NCBI GenBank assembly: GCA_001592805.2
Contig: CP051140.1
Coordinates: 497,501 to 561,500 of the forward strand
Direction of reading: 5' to 3'
From: Peltaster fructicola
Lineage: Eukaryota; Ascomycota; Dothideomycetes
Length of the DNA: 64,000 nt
Shown: positions 22,846-33,113 of the stretch, piece by piece
How the letters are laid out: the number at the start of each line of letters is the position of its first letter
Numbering within the stretch: the first letter of the stretch is position 1
Notes under the pieces: model-generated
Databases searched by the model: none
Told to the model about the DNA's origin: nothing
Seen by the model: only the letters and a program-made list of their open reading frames with translations
Translations under genes and position numbers: made by a program

Positions 22846-23190
22846 TCAGGGAATCGTTACTGATACCCATAGGTCAACGCCTAGCATATTAACCGGGCGC
22901 ATTGTGTAGGCCTCTTCAACCCATTTCACGCCAGGATCTGCTTCTATCAAGTCTAGCAGAGCTGCGTCGATCACAGCCGAGTAGCTGTTGAAAAGTTCGT
23001 AATGGTGGTATCTCTGTGTATGACTTAGATCAACGCCGATGGTCTGCCAGTGTTGGCTATAAGTATAGTTAGCATGGAACGCGACCGTGTAGACGTCCGG
23101 AATGAGTTCGAGCTCGTGATGACCGACGATCACTTCCACTGCTGCAACTAGACGACCTATACAGCTTGCTAGCAGGAATGAGAGTAACAT
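22846..23190 (-). CDS. small secreted protein with inhibitor-I9/subtilase-propeptide-like domain
   Basis: 114 aa. It starts with a signal peptide (MLLSFLLASCIGRLVAAVE). Residues ~25-95 fit the I9 pattern of subtilisin propeptides: IPDVYTVAFHANYTYSQHW, then an H-rich stretch, an NSYSAVIDAALLDLIEADP core and VKWVEEAYTMRP. This domain folds and inhibits subtilisin-like proteases, and free-standing versions occur in fungi. No S8 catalytic domain follows on the minus strand, so this is either a stand-alone secreted inhibitor or the stump of a subtilase gene. The match is by eye and moderate. Confidence 0.6.
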   Translation of the reverse strand: MLLSFLLASCIGRLVAAVEVIVGHHELELIPDVYTVAFHANYTYSQHWQTIGVDLSHTQRYHHYELFNSYSAVIDAALLDLIEADPGVKWVEEAYTMRPVNMLGVDLWVSVTIP

Positions 23191-24244
23191 GGTTGCTGTG
23201 TGGGAGTCGACTTGTTGAGACAGATGAGTTGAGTCTTGTCCTTCAGTTAATCTTTATACTATCTTACCTGGCAGCTTTGCTATGCATTAGTGTGTTCGAA
23301 GCTCTAGTCAGTACCATGATGCATAGCACTAGACACATGGGTCTGGAAAACATACCTGCGTGAGGACAGCTTGCAACCTTGAATTGACAAACTTGGCTGT
23401 GCACAAAGGGTGAGAAACGCCGCTCGAATGCGCATTGACGAAGTCTAATCCACTGTCCTGCAGTCTTGCTGTACGAATGCTTGTTGAAAGCTTGCGAGCA
23501 GCTCAGTATGAGCTCGGCCAATTCGCCATTGTAGTTGAGCTACTCAGTATGATCTCAGCCACTTCGCCATGGCAAGATATGCCCTGATCACAATCATGCC
23601 CGCCGCTGAGAACCAGATCATACTTTGTGAGAGCTGGCTAGAGGTGGGGCCAAGTCTTAGAACAGTGCACCTTAGCAAGCGATAGGCCGAGGTGTTTTTG
23701 TGATGGAGGACGTCGCAAAACATTGAGCATGAGGTGGCGGTTTGGGCTGCGGCACTGTCATTGGCTGCCACAATCTCTCCATATCTGTGCAGTCTCTAGC
23801 ATGTGGACGCTAATGACTCGCGTCACTCTATTGTTTTGATGCACCGCCGGTCCAGAGCTCTCGTGAAGGATCGAAGTAGGTACAACTTCTTGACTCTAAA
23901 TTCGTCTGCTCCGCATACCATCGCAGGAGATGAGCACTGACGTGCCACCATGCGATACATTGCTCTGTACCGCGATGACGTGTGGAGACGACAGGCCGTG
24001 TTCGAGCGATGGGCTATCCTTACGGAGTGCGAGGAACTTTGGTGGGAAGGTCTGCATTCCAAGAGCATTAGAGAGATGCGCGGTTCGAAGGCCTGGCTGC
24101 TTGAGTTTGCGTTACGATGCTTAAAGTCATGCTTCGTTTTGGCTAGCAGTTGCAACCGCCAATGCTTCCTGAAGCACGTTCAGGTGTACGTTAGGCTTGG
24201 TGCCTGCCACAGTCGCTTGCTCCTACGATCGGAAGTGCTTAATC
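23191..24244. other. intergenic
   Basis: No gene supported. Short frames on both strands are unrecognised. A repeated phrase resembling TGAGCTCGGCCAATTCGCCAT / TGATCTCAGCCACTTCGCCAT lies at about 23,510-23,572. Confidence 0.45.
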
Positions 24245-25291
24245 TCACAGCTCTGGTGGGTTGAAACCTAGGATGAATGGCATACTGGGGAAATACTCTG
24301 TGGCAGGGTCAAGATGTTCTTGCCATCGCTTCCAGTGTCTGCTATTGGTTGCTGGCCACCTTGTAGGTCTTGTATAGACGTACTCGCCAGCAAGTCTGTC
24401 GGCTTCAGCACGAATTGCGAGGCACTCATCGAACTCGCCACAGTCTGAAGGGTGATTCTCAAGAGCATCTTTGGCTACCTGGGCTGCTCCCACGACCATT
24501 ATTGCTTGTGCGTCGATAGAATCATGAGATACAAAGCGACCAGCAGCCTTGGAAAGTGCCAGTGCTTCTTCGAATGTGCCCTTATTTGTGTGTGTTCCGG
24601 CAAGAGTTATCATGTCGGGAGTAAATCGACTGAGGAATGAGTTGACCCACTCGGACAGCTCAAGTGGGTCGGAAGATCTGGAAATTGTGTACTGCGTGTG
24701 GAAGTGGTCCAAAGCGCCAGTCGGGGTCTTCGTCGTGGAGGCTATGGCGAACTGGCCATCGTATTCGATGGTTGCGAGACGCCCTGGGCCAGTGCAGTCG
24801 AAAGCATCATGGCTGACTCGACACAGCTCATATCCTAGAGCCGTGTAAGCCGCCGATGACGGGCTCTCCAATCCTACCACTCGATCGAATGTTGCATCCG
24901 CCGCCTCTAGGAGATTGCAAGCGTATGGTGAGGACATGAGCCATGCTGGGATCTGTATAGCTAGGGTGGTTCGTGATCGTAGGTCAGCAGTCATGCTTGC
25001 AAAAGGCTCGAGTGCTAAGAACTGATCTTGAAGCATCTTACTGACAGGATCCAGTGGCGGTGGAATGTGCGGAGGCTCAGGGCCAAATTGAAGCCTGTGT
25101 AAGAATTGATGTACGTAAGAACGCACAAGCTTGGGAATGTCTTTGTCCCAAGGTGGCGCTCTCAAGATGGATCGTGTGGCACATCCCCTCATCATCGTGG
25201 AATGGTGCTGAGCTGTCTGATGTTGGGCAAGAACGGTTGACATCAGTGCGCGGTACTCCTCAGAGGCGATCATGGCAGAGAGAGCACTCAC
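24245..25291 (-). CDS. hypothetical 348-aa fungal protein
   Basis: Single-exon frame of 348 codons with protein-like composition throughout. No family is firmly recognised. Visible segments: a soluble N-terminus (SMTADLRSRTTLAIQIPAWL), TALGYELCRVSHDAF, LATIEYDGQFAIAS, DMITLAGTHTNKGTFEEAL, and AIMVVGAAQVAKDALENHP followed by Cys and acidic residues. The alternation of short beta-like and small-residue segments hints at an actin/Hsp70-type ASKHA fold, but this is speculation. An upstream exon may be missing, as the Met at 25291 is only the first in frame. Confidence 0.65.
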   Translation of the reverse strand: MSALSAMIASEEYRALMSTVLAQHQTAQHHSTMMRGCATRSILRAPPWDKDIPKLVRSYVHQFLHRLQFGPEPPHIPPPLDPVSKMLQDQFLALEPFASMTADLRSRTTLAIQIPAWLMSSPYACNLLEAADATFDRVVGLESPSSAAYTALGYELCRVSHDAFDCTGPGRLATIEYDGQFAIASTTKTPTGALDHFHTQYTISRSSDPLELSEWVNSFLSRFTPDMITLAGTHTNKGTFEEALALSKAAGRFVSHDSIDAQAIMVVGAAQVAKDALENHPSDCGEFDECLAIRAEADRLAGEYVYTRPTRWPATNSRHWKRWQEHLDPATEYFPSMPFILGFNPPEL

Positions 25292-26150
25292 TGTACCGTT
25301 ATGGTACGCTACTGCTGATGAACTTCGACCATGTCAGCGAGGCAACCTCGAAGACGACCTACAACCCACAGGCCATCGATGGAGACCGATACACCATATC
25401 CGGGCATCAAGAGGTCTTCGAGCGGTATACAAGCACCACACATCATGTGTGCCTAAGCCACGCAGGTTAATGCAAGACAAATCCAGATCGTTCGAGGCGA
25501 CATGAAGTCTGCGGTGTTGATGTTGGAGTTTAGGAGGCGAAACTATCGAGACAAGATGAAGTCACAAATCCAAAGCCGCGGATAAGCGAGACACGGACCT
25601 CCCGTTCTGCAGGGTGGCTGGGGATTTGGTGTACTTAGGCACAAAGAACTTCAACACTGTGCGACTTTCGACAACCTCGACATACTTTTTACTGGTTCTC
25701 ATCGCATCTTGCGCAAGCTCAGAAGCGTCGCATATGCTCGTAACCCACCATCAATGGTAAGCGTCGATCTTTTCATGCCTCCCTCCTCTTTCCAGCTTCA
25801 AATGACCCACTACCAGGACTCCTTCTGTGATGAACAGCACCACAAGCACCAAACCTAGCCAGGAGATAAGAAGAAAGAGCATTACAGTATGAATTTGAAC
25901 GGATTCGAGCTTGACAACTCGTGGAAGAGGTGTTGAACACTTGGTTCACCAATTGGAAGATCAGGTCGACACAGATGGGAGCCATCCAAGCACGTAACGT
26001 GTGCGCTCGCAGATTTCCTCCACCTCTCTCCTCACAAGGTCTTGCAAGCGAACTTCATCCCTCCTGCGGACTGCTCACCACCAGAGAAAGACGACGAAGT
26101 TGAGAAACGAAATCCTCGAGGCAGATATCGTTGGCGCGCAAGAACATCTT
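25292..26150. other. intergenic
   Basis: No gene supported. It leads into the 105-bp minisatellite. Confidence 0.4.
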
Positions 26151-26159
26151 GCTGGAAGC

Positions 26160-26625
26160 TTAACCTCTAGAGCCTCCGTTGCGGACTGGTATTCACCTGA
26201 GAAAGACGATATGAATCTTGCGAACGCCTCTACCGTTGACAAGCAGGAAACCCCTGTGGGAGGTAGATCCTCTAGAGTCTTCGTTGCGAACTGCTGCGTA
26301 TTGGAGCAAGACGATGAGCCGAAGCTTCCAGCCTCTACCGTCGACAAGCAGGGACACCTGCCTGAGGATTATCCTCTAGAGTCTCCGTTGCGGACTGGTG
26401 TCGTGCAGAGAAAGACATGTATGCTGAAGTGGAAAGCTCCTCTCGTCCACAAGCAGGAAATCCCTGCTGGAGGTACACCCTCTAGAGTCTCCGTTGCGGA
26501 CTGGTGCGCAGTAGAAAGATGGTATGCTCGAGCTCGATCCAGCTATAAGGGAAATTGGACCTTCTTCGAATGTCGTTGGCAAGCAGACTCTGTCTGTGAG
26601 AGGTTTATCCTCTAGAGCCTTCGCT
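26160..26625 (+). repeat. ~105-bp minisatellite
   Basis: The landmark CTCTAGAG followed by (C/T)CTCCGTTGCGGACTGG-like sequence recurs at 26165, 26270, 26374, 26480 and, degenerate, at 26610 (spacings 105, 104, 106, 130). Units also share GTTGACAAGCAGGAAA-type segments. A plus frame (26001-26615) reads through part of it as 35-residue repeats with RVSVADWC-like cores, but the 104- and 106-bp units break the register, so a functional repeat protein is doubtful. Confidence 0.75.
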
Positions 26626-26829
26626 GAGGTAAGTTCCGTCCTGCTCACCTTTGCGGAGATGTTCAGCAAGAGATCAATTGCAATGTTCAAGCACTCCGAT
26701 CCACTCGACATTGAAGACAATCAAGTTTTTGCTTCCACATACCTCGTGGGACTTCGGCATTCGAGGGAGAGGGTATTGTCACGAACTAGGGCACGTACAG
26801 GCGCACGCATCACTTAGCGACCTGTCCAG

Positions 26830-27010
26830 TGCAACCCGGTCTACACACTCTACACAGACCTTGGGACTGATCCTCTACTATTCGTTCTCGCAGTCCTACT
26901 TGGTCTATACACTCTACACAGACCTCGTGGCTGATCTTCTGCCTACTCGATGCTACTCGGACTACAGACTCTACATAAACCTTGTAGTTGATCTTCTGTC
27001 TCACGACACG
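26830..27010 (+). repeat. ~60-bp degenerate repeat, three copies
   Basis: Segments beginning GGTCTACACACTCTACACAG, GGTCTATACACTCTACACAG and GGACTACAGACTCTACATAA start at about 26838, 26902 and 26959. Each is followed by a GTGGCTGATCTTCTG-like end. An inverted related copy lies at 21728-21766. Confidence 0.65.
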
Positions 27011-27420
27011 CTGTGCACGCCGTGACAGTTGGTCTTTTGCTATAAGCCGAACCGCTGGCTTCACCGACGATTTGCTGTATGGATGTAGACGCCTGAAGCA
27101 CTGGACGCAATGTTGGAGATGGTCGCGAAACCTGGCGTGGTGATCTTGCAGACATGCTCATTGCAAGCGATGTGAAGTAGTTGCCTGCGAGGACTGGGAC
27201 ACGGTCTCGGGCGATGACGCTAATCTGTTAGCGTGGCGGCGTCTTCGCATCAGCATGCAGGCCACATCACATTTATATTACCTCGACGCCGCATTCGTGC
27301 AACACAGTATTATCGATCTTGCCCACTCGTTGGCGAGATGCCTCCTTGGCCAATTCAGTCGTCTCGCAGCCACGGTATGACTGCTGCTCCTTTTACATCT
27401 ACATTTGCTCATCGGCGAGG

Positions 27421-27993
27421 ATGCGTCGCTCCGTAGCGACCACAGTAATCGCGTTCACCATCGCACTCTTGTTCACCATGATGAGTCTGCCACGAGAGTG
27501 GTCAAGTCTGCTTTGGCTGCTTCAGAGCAGAGTCACAAGAAAGATATTCGGAGGCCCTGCGCCATTCGAGGGCGACTGCGGCAACGTGCCAGGAATCGAT
27601 CCGGAGGTCGTGGTCGTGTCTCTGGCGAGCGGCCACTCCGTAGCCCAGCATGGTCGCACGATTCACCGAGCCAGCGACTTGGAACAGGCTATGATCCATG
27701 TCGACCATTTTCACGATCCGCTCTTCGGAGACATCACCACGTACAAGGCCAAGACCAGCGACGCTTCCTTGATCGCTGCTATTCGATCGGATTACGGCGT
27801 GCAGTTCGTTACGTGCGACGAGCCGCCATTACTGCCCGCCGTCATTCGCGATCCTCGGCCAGGATATTCAAACTCAAGCCAACAGCGAATGCTCTGCCGG
27901 CCTAGCTTTGCACGCACACACGCCATCCTCGATCAAGACAACTATCGCGTCCACGACCAACAATCTCCTGAGCCTGCGGTCTGTCTCAGATGA
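27421..27993 (+). CDS. hypothetical protein with N-terminal membrane anchor
   Basis: 190 codons from the Met at 27421. The N-terminus (RSVATTVIAFTIALLFTMM) is a hydrophobic signal-anchor candidate. The middle (EVVVVSLASGHSVAQHG, DHFHDPLFGDITTYKAK, LIAAIRSDYGVQFVTCDEPP) has protein-like composition but no recognised family. The tail, rich in polar residues, may be read-through of a missed intron. It precedes the NACHT NLR by about 1.1 kb with no sign of functional linkage. Confidence 0.35.
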   Translation: MRRSVATTVIAFTIALLFTMMSLPREWSSLLWLLQSRVTRKIFGGPAPFEGDCGNVPGIDPEVVVVSLASGHSVAQHGRTIHRASDLEQAMIHVDHFHDPLFGDITTYKAKTSDASLIAAIRSDYGVQFVTCDEPPLLPAVIRDPRPGYSNSSQQRMLCRPSFARTHAILDQDNYRVHDQQSPEPAVCLR

Positions 27994-29140
27994 GAGACTG
28001 TCCCATTCGGTCGAACGGCGGGCCTCGCTCGATCACATAAACTCCTTATGGCCGATACAATTGAATCGTGCCTTGCAAACAGCAGTCAGTGTTGCTCAAG
28101 TGACTAGCTTTGTTGTCTGCTCGATGCTGGAAGGCGATCGAGCTCAGATAGAGGGCTTTGTTTGTGGTACACAGATAGTCTGATCGATCTCGCAAACGTT
28201 TGTGCTTCACCCTCTTCCTTTCGCACTCTGCGTCCGGACTTGTGTACATAGCCATCAGCATTTCTAGGTGTCAACACACACAATATTGCTCTTCCCACTA
28301 CACATCTCTGCGCAGGTTCAGGGATACGCAAAACTCAAGAGCGAGGACTCTCATATTCAAACTAGATCTTCAATTGACTGATAAGAGCAAGAACCAAAGC
28401 ACTACTCAATCTACACTGCAACAGCTCGACCGTGAGGCCTGATCCACCTTCAAACAACCTCCTATGCGTACTATCTTCAAGAAACAGTCTCAAATGAGCT
28501 TCTGCAGTCAGATCGGAGGCTCCAAGCCACTGATCTCAATGTAAGACGAGTTCTGGCTGTGTTTTGGCAGCCCTCACAATGCTACACCACCTACAACGAC
28601 CACATCAGCCTCAGAGCGATCACCTAGAACCGCAACTCACTCACAGCCTCGTACATGAGTTCCCACAGTCGATCCAAGCTTTCGATGGAATGACATGTGA
28701 AGATACAGCTCGTCGCTCACCACACCACCTACAGTCAGCTGAACACAACCACACACGGCCATCTCTGCACACCCTACACCACTGTCAGCGACAGCAACAG
28801 CAACGAGGCTTGAAAAGGCGACAGAGCAGTGGTATTGACAAACTGCATCCAATATTGAACGTCGAACTCGAAGACAAGTCCCATGCTGCGAGTTCTCCTC
28901 CCCTATAGACAACCACCCGCCGTTCCGACCATGAGGCTCTTCAGCGAACCTCGATCGCGCCAGAGTCAAGTACCGAGTGAGCTTAGCGTGAACTCTGATC
29001 GTGTCTGCCACCAAACGATGCTCTCCCGCACAAGGCTGTGAGCAGCACAAAACATTTGTGCTGGCACCTTAGAATGCCATCAACATTGCTGGCAGACCAT
29101 ACTGCCATGCAACAGCTTACTCAGGGTTATACCTCCAATC
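27994..29140. other. intergenic
   Basis: No gene supported. A His/Gln-rich open frame (28564-28908) looks like compositional bias. Confidence 0.4.
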
Positions 29141-30340
29141 ATGAACAACACACCCTCCTCCGATAAAACTGATGGTTCACACCTGGAACACACTGGGTCC
29201 GGCCCGTTGAACACCAATTTGGGTGCCGGAGGTCAGGAGAATTACACTATCAGTGGAGGCTCTCACAATCAGCAAATCATCGCAACACATGTCAACATCG
29301 ATTCTAGACATCGGGAGATACAGAAAGAGATTGCAGATTGGTTGTCGCCGTCAGATCCATGGACAAACCATTCGACCGCCCGTAGGCAGCACGAGGCTGG
29401 CACAGGCGAATGGCTGCTGCGAAGTCCACAGTACAAGAGATGGAAGAGCGATGTGGTCTCTCACTCATGGTTGTATGGCAAGCCGGGTTGCGGTAAGACT
29501 GTCCTGTGTTCCACAGTCATTGAGGATCTTCGACAGCAGTGCCGAGAGAATACAAATATCGGCCTGGCAGTGTTCTACTTCTCTTTCACAGATGAGAAGA
29601 AACAGAACTACGACAGCTTATTGCGATCCCTAGTCGCACAACTCGCATCGAAGGAGCCTGCCTCATCTGCGCTTCGACAAGCCTACGAGAAGCCTTATCG
29701 AACGATACCCACTACGGAAGTGCTCGAACAGATACTAAACCTCTCGCTAGAGCCATACAGTCGAGTCTTCATAGCAATCGACGCTCTGGATGAATGCCCG
29801 GGAGCAGGCAACGCCCGCAAGGATGTCCTGGATGCCCTGGAAAGATTCATCACACAAACACCCAAGCTGAGACTGTTCATGACGAGTCGTGATTTGAGCG
29901 ACATTCGCCTCATGATGCAAGATCTGGAAGTCCAGCAGATCGCGGCTGCTACCCTCGCCGTCGACAAAGACATTCGTAGGTACCTTTGCATGCAGCTACA
30001 AGGTGACAGACGGCTCGCCCGTTTCAAGCCTGATCTGAAGATGGAAATTGAAAGGACGATCTCATCCAAGGCAGATGGAATGTCAGTATCAGAGTTTAAG
30101 GGCTCGCCACGCAGACTGCTTACTGACATTGGTTGCTCTAGGTTCCGCTGGGCATTCCTCCAGCTCGAGGAGCTCAAGAAACTCAAGGTCCTCCAGCCTA
30201 GCTTCGTGAGGAAGGCTCTCAATAACATGCCTTTGACGTTAGACGACACCTACGAGCGCATTCTCCGCAGCATCGAGCCAGACTATCAAGGACATGCTAT
30301 GAAGTTGCTTCGCTGGCTGACATATGCAAAAGACCTCTAA
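29141..30340 (+). CDS. NOD-like receptor: sigma-like amyloid motif plus NACHT, truncated
   Basis: Exons 29141-30081 and 30142-30340, 379 aa. The 60-bp intron (GTCAGT donor, CTTACTGAC branch, CTCTAG acceptor) is a multiple of three without stop; removing it restores the conserved KADGM-FRWAF junction. Residues ~16-50 carry the third copy of the motif seen at the PNP/NLR locus (HTGSGPLNTNLGAGGQENY). Next comes the fungal NACHT lead-in ADWLSPSDPWTNHS, then Walker A YGKPGCGKT, Walker B VFIAIDALDECP, a TSR sensor-like segment, and the ALNNMPLTLDDTYERIL helical stretch. The frame stops at 30338-30340, just after RWLTYAK, while the typical continuation RPLKLVELTDTILIDLEGD follows in the -1 frame. 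No WD40, ankyrin or TPR repeats remain. The receptor is thus truncated by 1-bp loss in an A run, or by an assembly error. Confidence 0.85.
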   Translation: MNNTPSSDKTDGSHLEHTGSGPLNTNLGAGGQENYTISGGSHNQQIIATHVNIDSRHREIQKEIADWLSPSDPWTNHSTARRQHEAGTGEWLLRSPQYKRWKSDVVSHSWLYGKPGCGKTVLCSTVIEDLRQQCRENTNIGLAVFYFSFTDEKKQNYDSLLRSLVAQLASKEPASSALRQAYEKPYRTIPTTEVLEQILNLSLEPYSRVFIAIDALDECPGAGNARKDVLDALERFITQTPKLRLFMTSRDLSDIRLMMQDLEVQQIAAATLAVDKDIRRYLCMQLQGDRRLARFKPDLKMEIERTISSKADGMSVSEFKGSPRRLLTDIGCSRFRWAFLQLEELKKLKVLQPSFVRKALNNMPLTLDDTYERILRSIEPDYQGHAMKLLRWLTYAKDL

Positions 30341-30438
30341 AGCTGGTCGAATTGACAGATACCATTCTCATTGATCTGGAAGGAGATACGGTCCACTTCG
30401 GATCGAATCGTGACAGAGTGATCAACTGGCGACGATGA
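30331..30438 (+). pseudogene. frame-shifted continuation of the NACHT protein
   Basis: The frame starting at 30331 reads RPLKLVELTDTILIDLEGD, then VHFGSNRDRVINWRR, and stops at 30436-30438. This is the normal post-NACHT segment of fungal NLRs. It would be in frame if the AAAA run at 30328-30331 had five A. A second stop and loss of the repeat domain suggest decay beyond one error. Confidence 0.6.
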
Positions 30439-30721
30439 CTCAAATCATGGCTCGTCCCGCCCGGGCGTATCCGACATAAAACTGTCATCTCGTCGAGCTT
30501 GGACGCGCTGAGGACCACTCTGATGTCAGCAAGCGACAAACAAGCTTTAGGACTATCTGACATACTACGCTAGTCCATGAACCATTTCTCAGCCTTATCT
30601 TATCCGGTCGATCACCAACTAGCCAATACATACACTGTAGGAATCAGCCACAGTGGACAATGCGGCGTGCAATGCAGCCCGACACTCAGCTCGCTCTTCT
30701 CCTTTCTCCTATACATCCCTC

Positions 30722-31790
30722 ATGGAGCGAAAGTACTGCTTGCTCATAGGCATCTCCATCTTTGCAGTTTGCGACTTGTGAGTTTAACGAACTCATCGAT
30801 ACGACGCTCACGCTGCAGACTGTTTTCTTTTTCTTTCTCATTGTCTATCCTGTCTGGCTCTCCTCGCGTGGTTACGCAAGCCACACAAGCTACATCCATG
30901 CTTCCAAAGGCCCTCACTGGCATGGCTGGAACAACATTGAACAGCTGATCATTTTCGGCGATAGCTGGAGTGGTACAGGCTTCAATGCCACTGGACAGCA
31001 ACCGACTCCAGACCTCCCCTGGGGCAATCCTCTCAAAGCTGATGGGAGTGGTACTGGCGGACCGAACTGGGTTCACTATATCACGAACACATACAACGAC
31101 TCCCTGGTCCTGACGTACAACTATGCCGCTGGTGGTGCATACATCGATCCTGAAGGTCGCACTGGAGAACACCAAAAGCTACAACAGCAGATCCTCGTGG
31201 ACTTCACCCAGACCCAATGGACCGCAGATACCTCTCTGTTCCTTATCTGGGCCGGAGTGAACGATGTCATCGAAACTTCAGATGAGCGGGAATTCGAAGA
31301 GAAGTTCAAGGAGTTGAGGAAGTTGTTGGACCATCTACACAACATTGGTGCCCGAAACTTCCTGCTCTTCAACACTGCGCCGTTGGATCGATCACCAAGA
31401 GGATATGCTGAGGCGAATAAGAGCTGGATTCATCAGATACAACCATGGAATGAGAACATCACACACGTTGCGAAACTTGACAAGGATGCCTCAATGTTTC
31501 TCTTCGACACGCACAAGCTGTTTGGAAACGTGATGGATGACCCGTCAATCCTCGAGGAGAGTGCAGGGTTCAAGAACGTCACCGGGTTCTGTCCAAGCTG
31601 TGAGTGAGTCAAGCGTGCCTGGGTAAAGCTGACTTCGATAGATGCTTTTGGTACGAATGCAACAGATACGAAGGTCCCACAATGCCAATACTCGGTTGCT
31701 GAGTATATGTGGTTGAATCCCTATCATCCGACGTCACAGATGCATAAGACAGTTGCCAGAGCTGTGGCTGATGCATTGAGGGCAGTTTGA
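30722..31790 (+). CDS. secreted GDSL/SGNH-type esterase (CE16-like)
   Basis: Three exons, 30722-30777, 30881-31599 and 31642-31790, about 307 aa. Exon 1 gives a signal peptide (MERKYCLLIGISIFAVCD). The first intron (GTGAGT donor, pyrimidine tract, acceptor at 30880 or nearby) is the least certain. The second is 42 bp with an AGCTGAC branch. SGNH blocks are visible: FGDSWS (nucleophile Ser), the block II Gly in NYAAGGAY, Asn in WAGVNDV, and NPYHPTSQMH with the catalytic Asp/His region encoded by exon 3. Fungal relatives deacetylate plant-cell-wall oligosaccharides; that role is inferred. Without the last splice the catalytic His is lost. Confidence 0.82.
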
Positions 31791-33113
31791 AGTGTATTCA
31801 GACCACGAAGGGCTGAATATGACGATACGGACCACGAGTGATGTGCTGGAAAGCTACAAGACACCTACTGAGACTCTAGATGCTGCCAGGGCATATGAGT
31901 CTTCTGCGCTGCTTGTCTCAAGACTATACGACCTCCACACACGTGTGAGCATCTCCGAAGAGACGAAGGGTCTTGTGACGTTACTACAACAGCATCGTCA
32001 GCAAGCAGAGATCCAGAATCGCAGTCAGCATGACTGATTTGACCTCACAAGACCTTCTAGACCAACATCTGCTATTGCACTACCGCACGAGCAGCACCAC
32101 GAGTGACCTACACAGCGACAGACCGTCACTGTAGTCAGCAACAGCAGCATAACATCAAAATGAGCTGCAACTGCATACAGAACGAGTACTTTTCTGGCAA
32201 GCTTTGTCGTGCTCAGACACGCAAGATGGTGGATGTGATTGCAACCACAGTACTATGAGGATCTTGTCATGGACCTTCCCTGGACACATCGTTATGGGCA
32301 AAGATAGAGCACATGAATCGCAATGTACACGAGGCTGACACACGACATTGACTCTGTGCCGTCAGTGCTCTTTATTGCGCGCTTCTCCTGCTGTAGTATT
32401 ACTATAGACGGGACAACACTGTCGCTCTACTGCCCCCCACGACACTGACCTGCTGAACTTGACCGCTCTCGATACTGTCATACTTCTCCACGCCTCTTGT
32501 GTCACCGGCATGCTTTATCGCTCTTGGCAACAAGTACCGATATTGATGTTGCTAAGCACCTCCTCGTAGGAATGACGACGATGACGCTTTCCGAGTGTAC
32601 TCAGGAGGTCCTTCTGCAACAGCGGTAGGATCGATAATGTTGTCCTACCTCTGATGGTGCCACAATGCTACTTCGTATGCTGCATTAGCGGTAGTGATAC
32701 TGAAGCGTTGGAGACTTCGCTTGCGCAACAGCTGATGCTGTGCTGATAGTGATGCCTGACGTCGCTTCTCTACTACCAGATACCAGAGCGGCTCTTGGCT
32801 TGGAGAGTCGTTTTTGTACTGTTCGGGTGCCAATTTATCGGAGATTATACGCTACTCGGATCATCACAACGACAATGTGGTTCTGCTCGTCGCGGATGCT
32901 CTGCTCCGACGAGGACGCCTCGTCGTTACTTTGTGTCTGACGGCTAACGACACTCTTCTGATGCTCGACGACAATAACGGCATGCTACAACCAGGTGAGC
33001 CGGCAGTGCTGACGACGAGCGTGATCTGCTCTGTGTAGTCGACAGGCGCTTCGCTGATGCTCGTCGTCCCTCGTTCCACTCTCACTCTTGGTAGCACCGC
33101 AGAGCAGGTGGCA
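31791..33113. other. intergenic
   Basis: No gene supported. A short frame at 31819-32037 just after the esterase is unrecognised. Confidence 0.45.
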
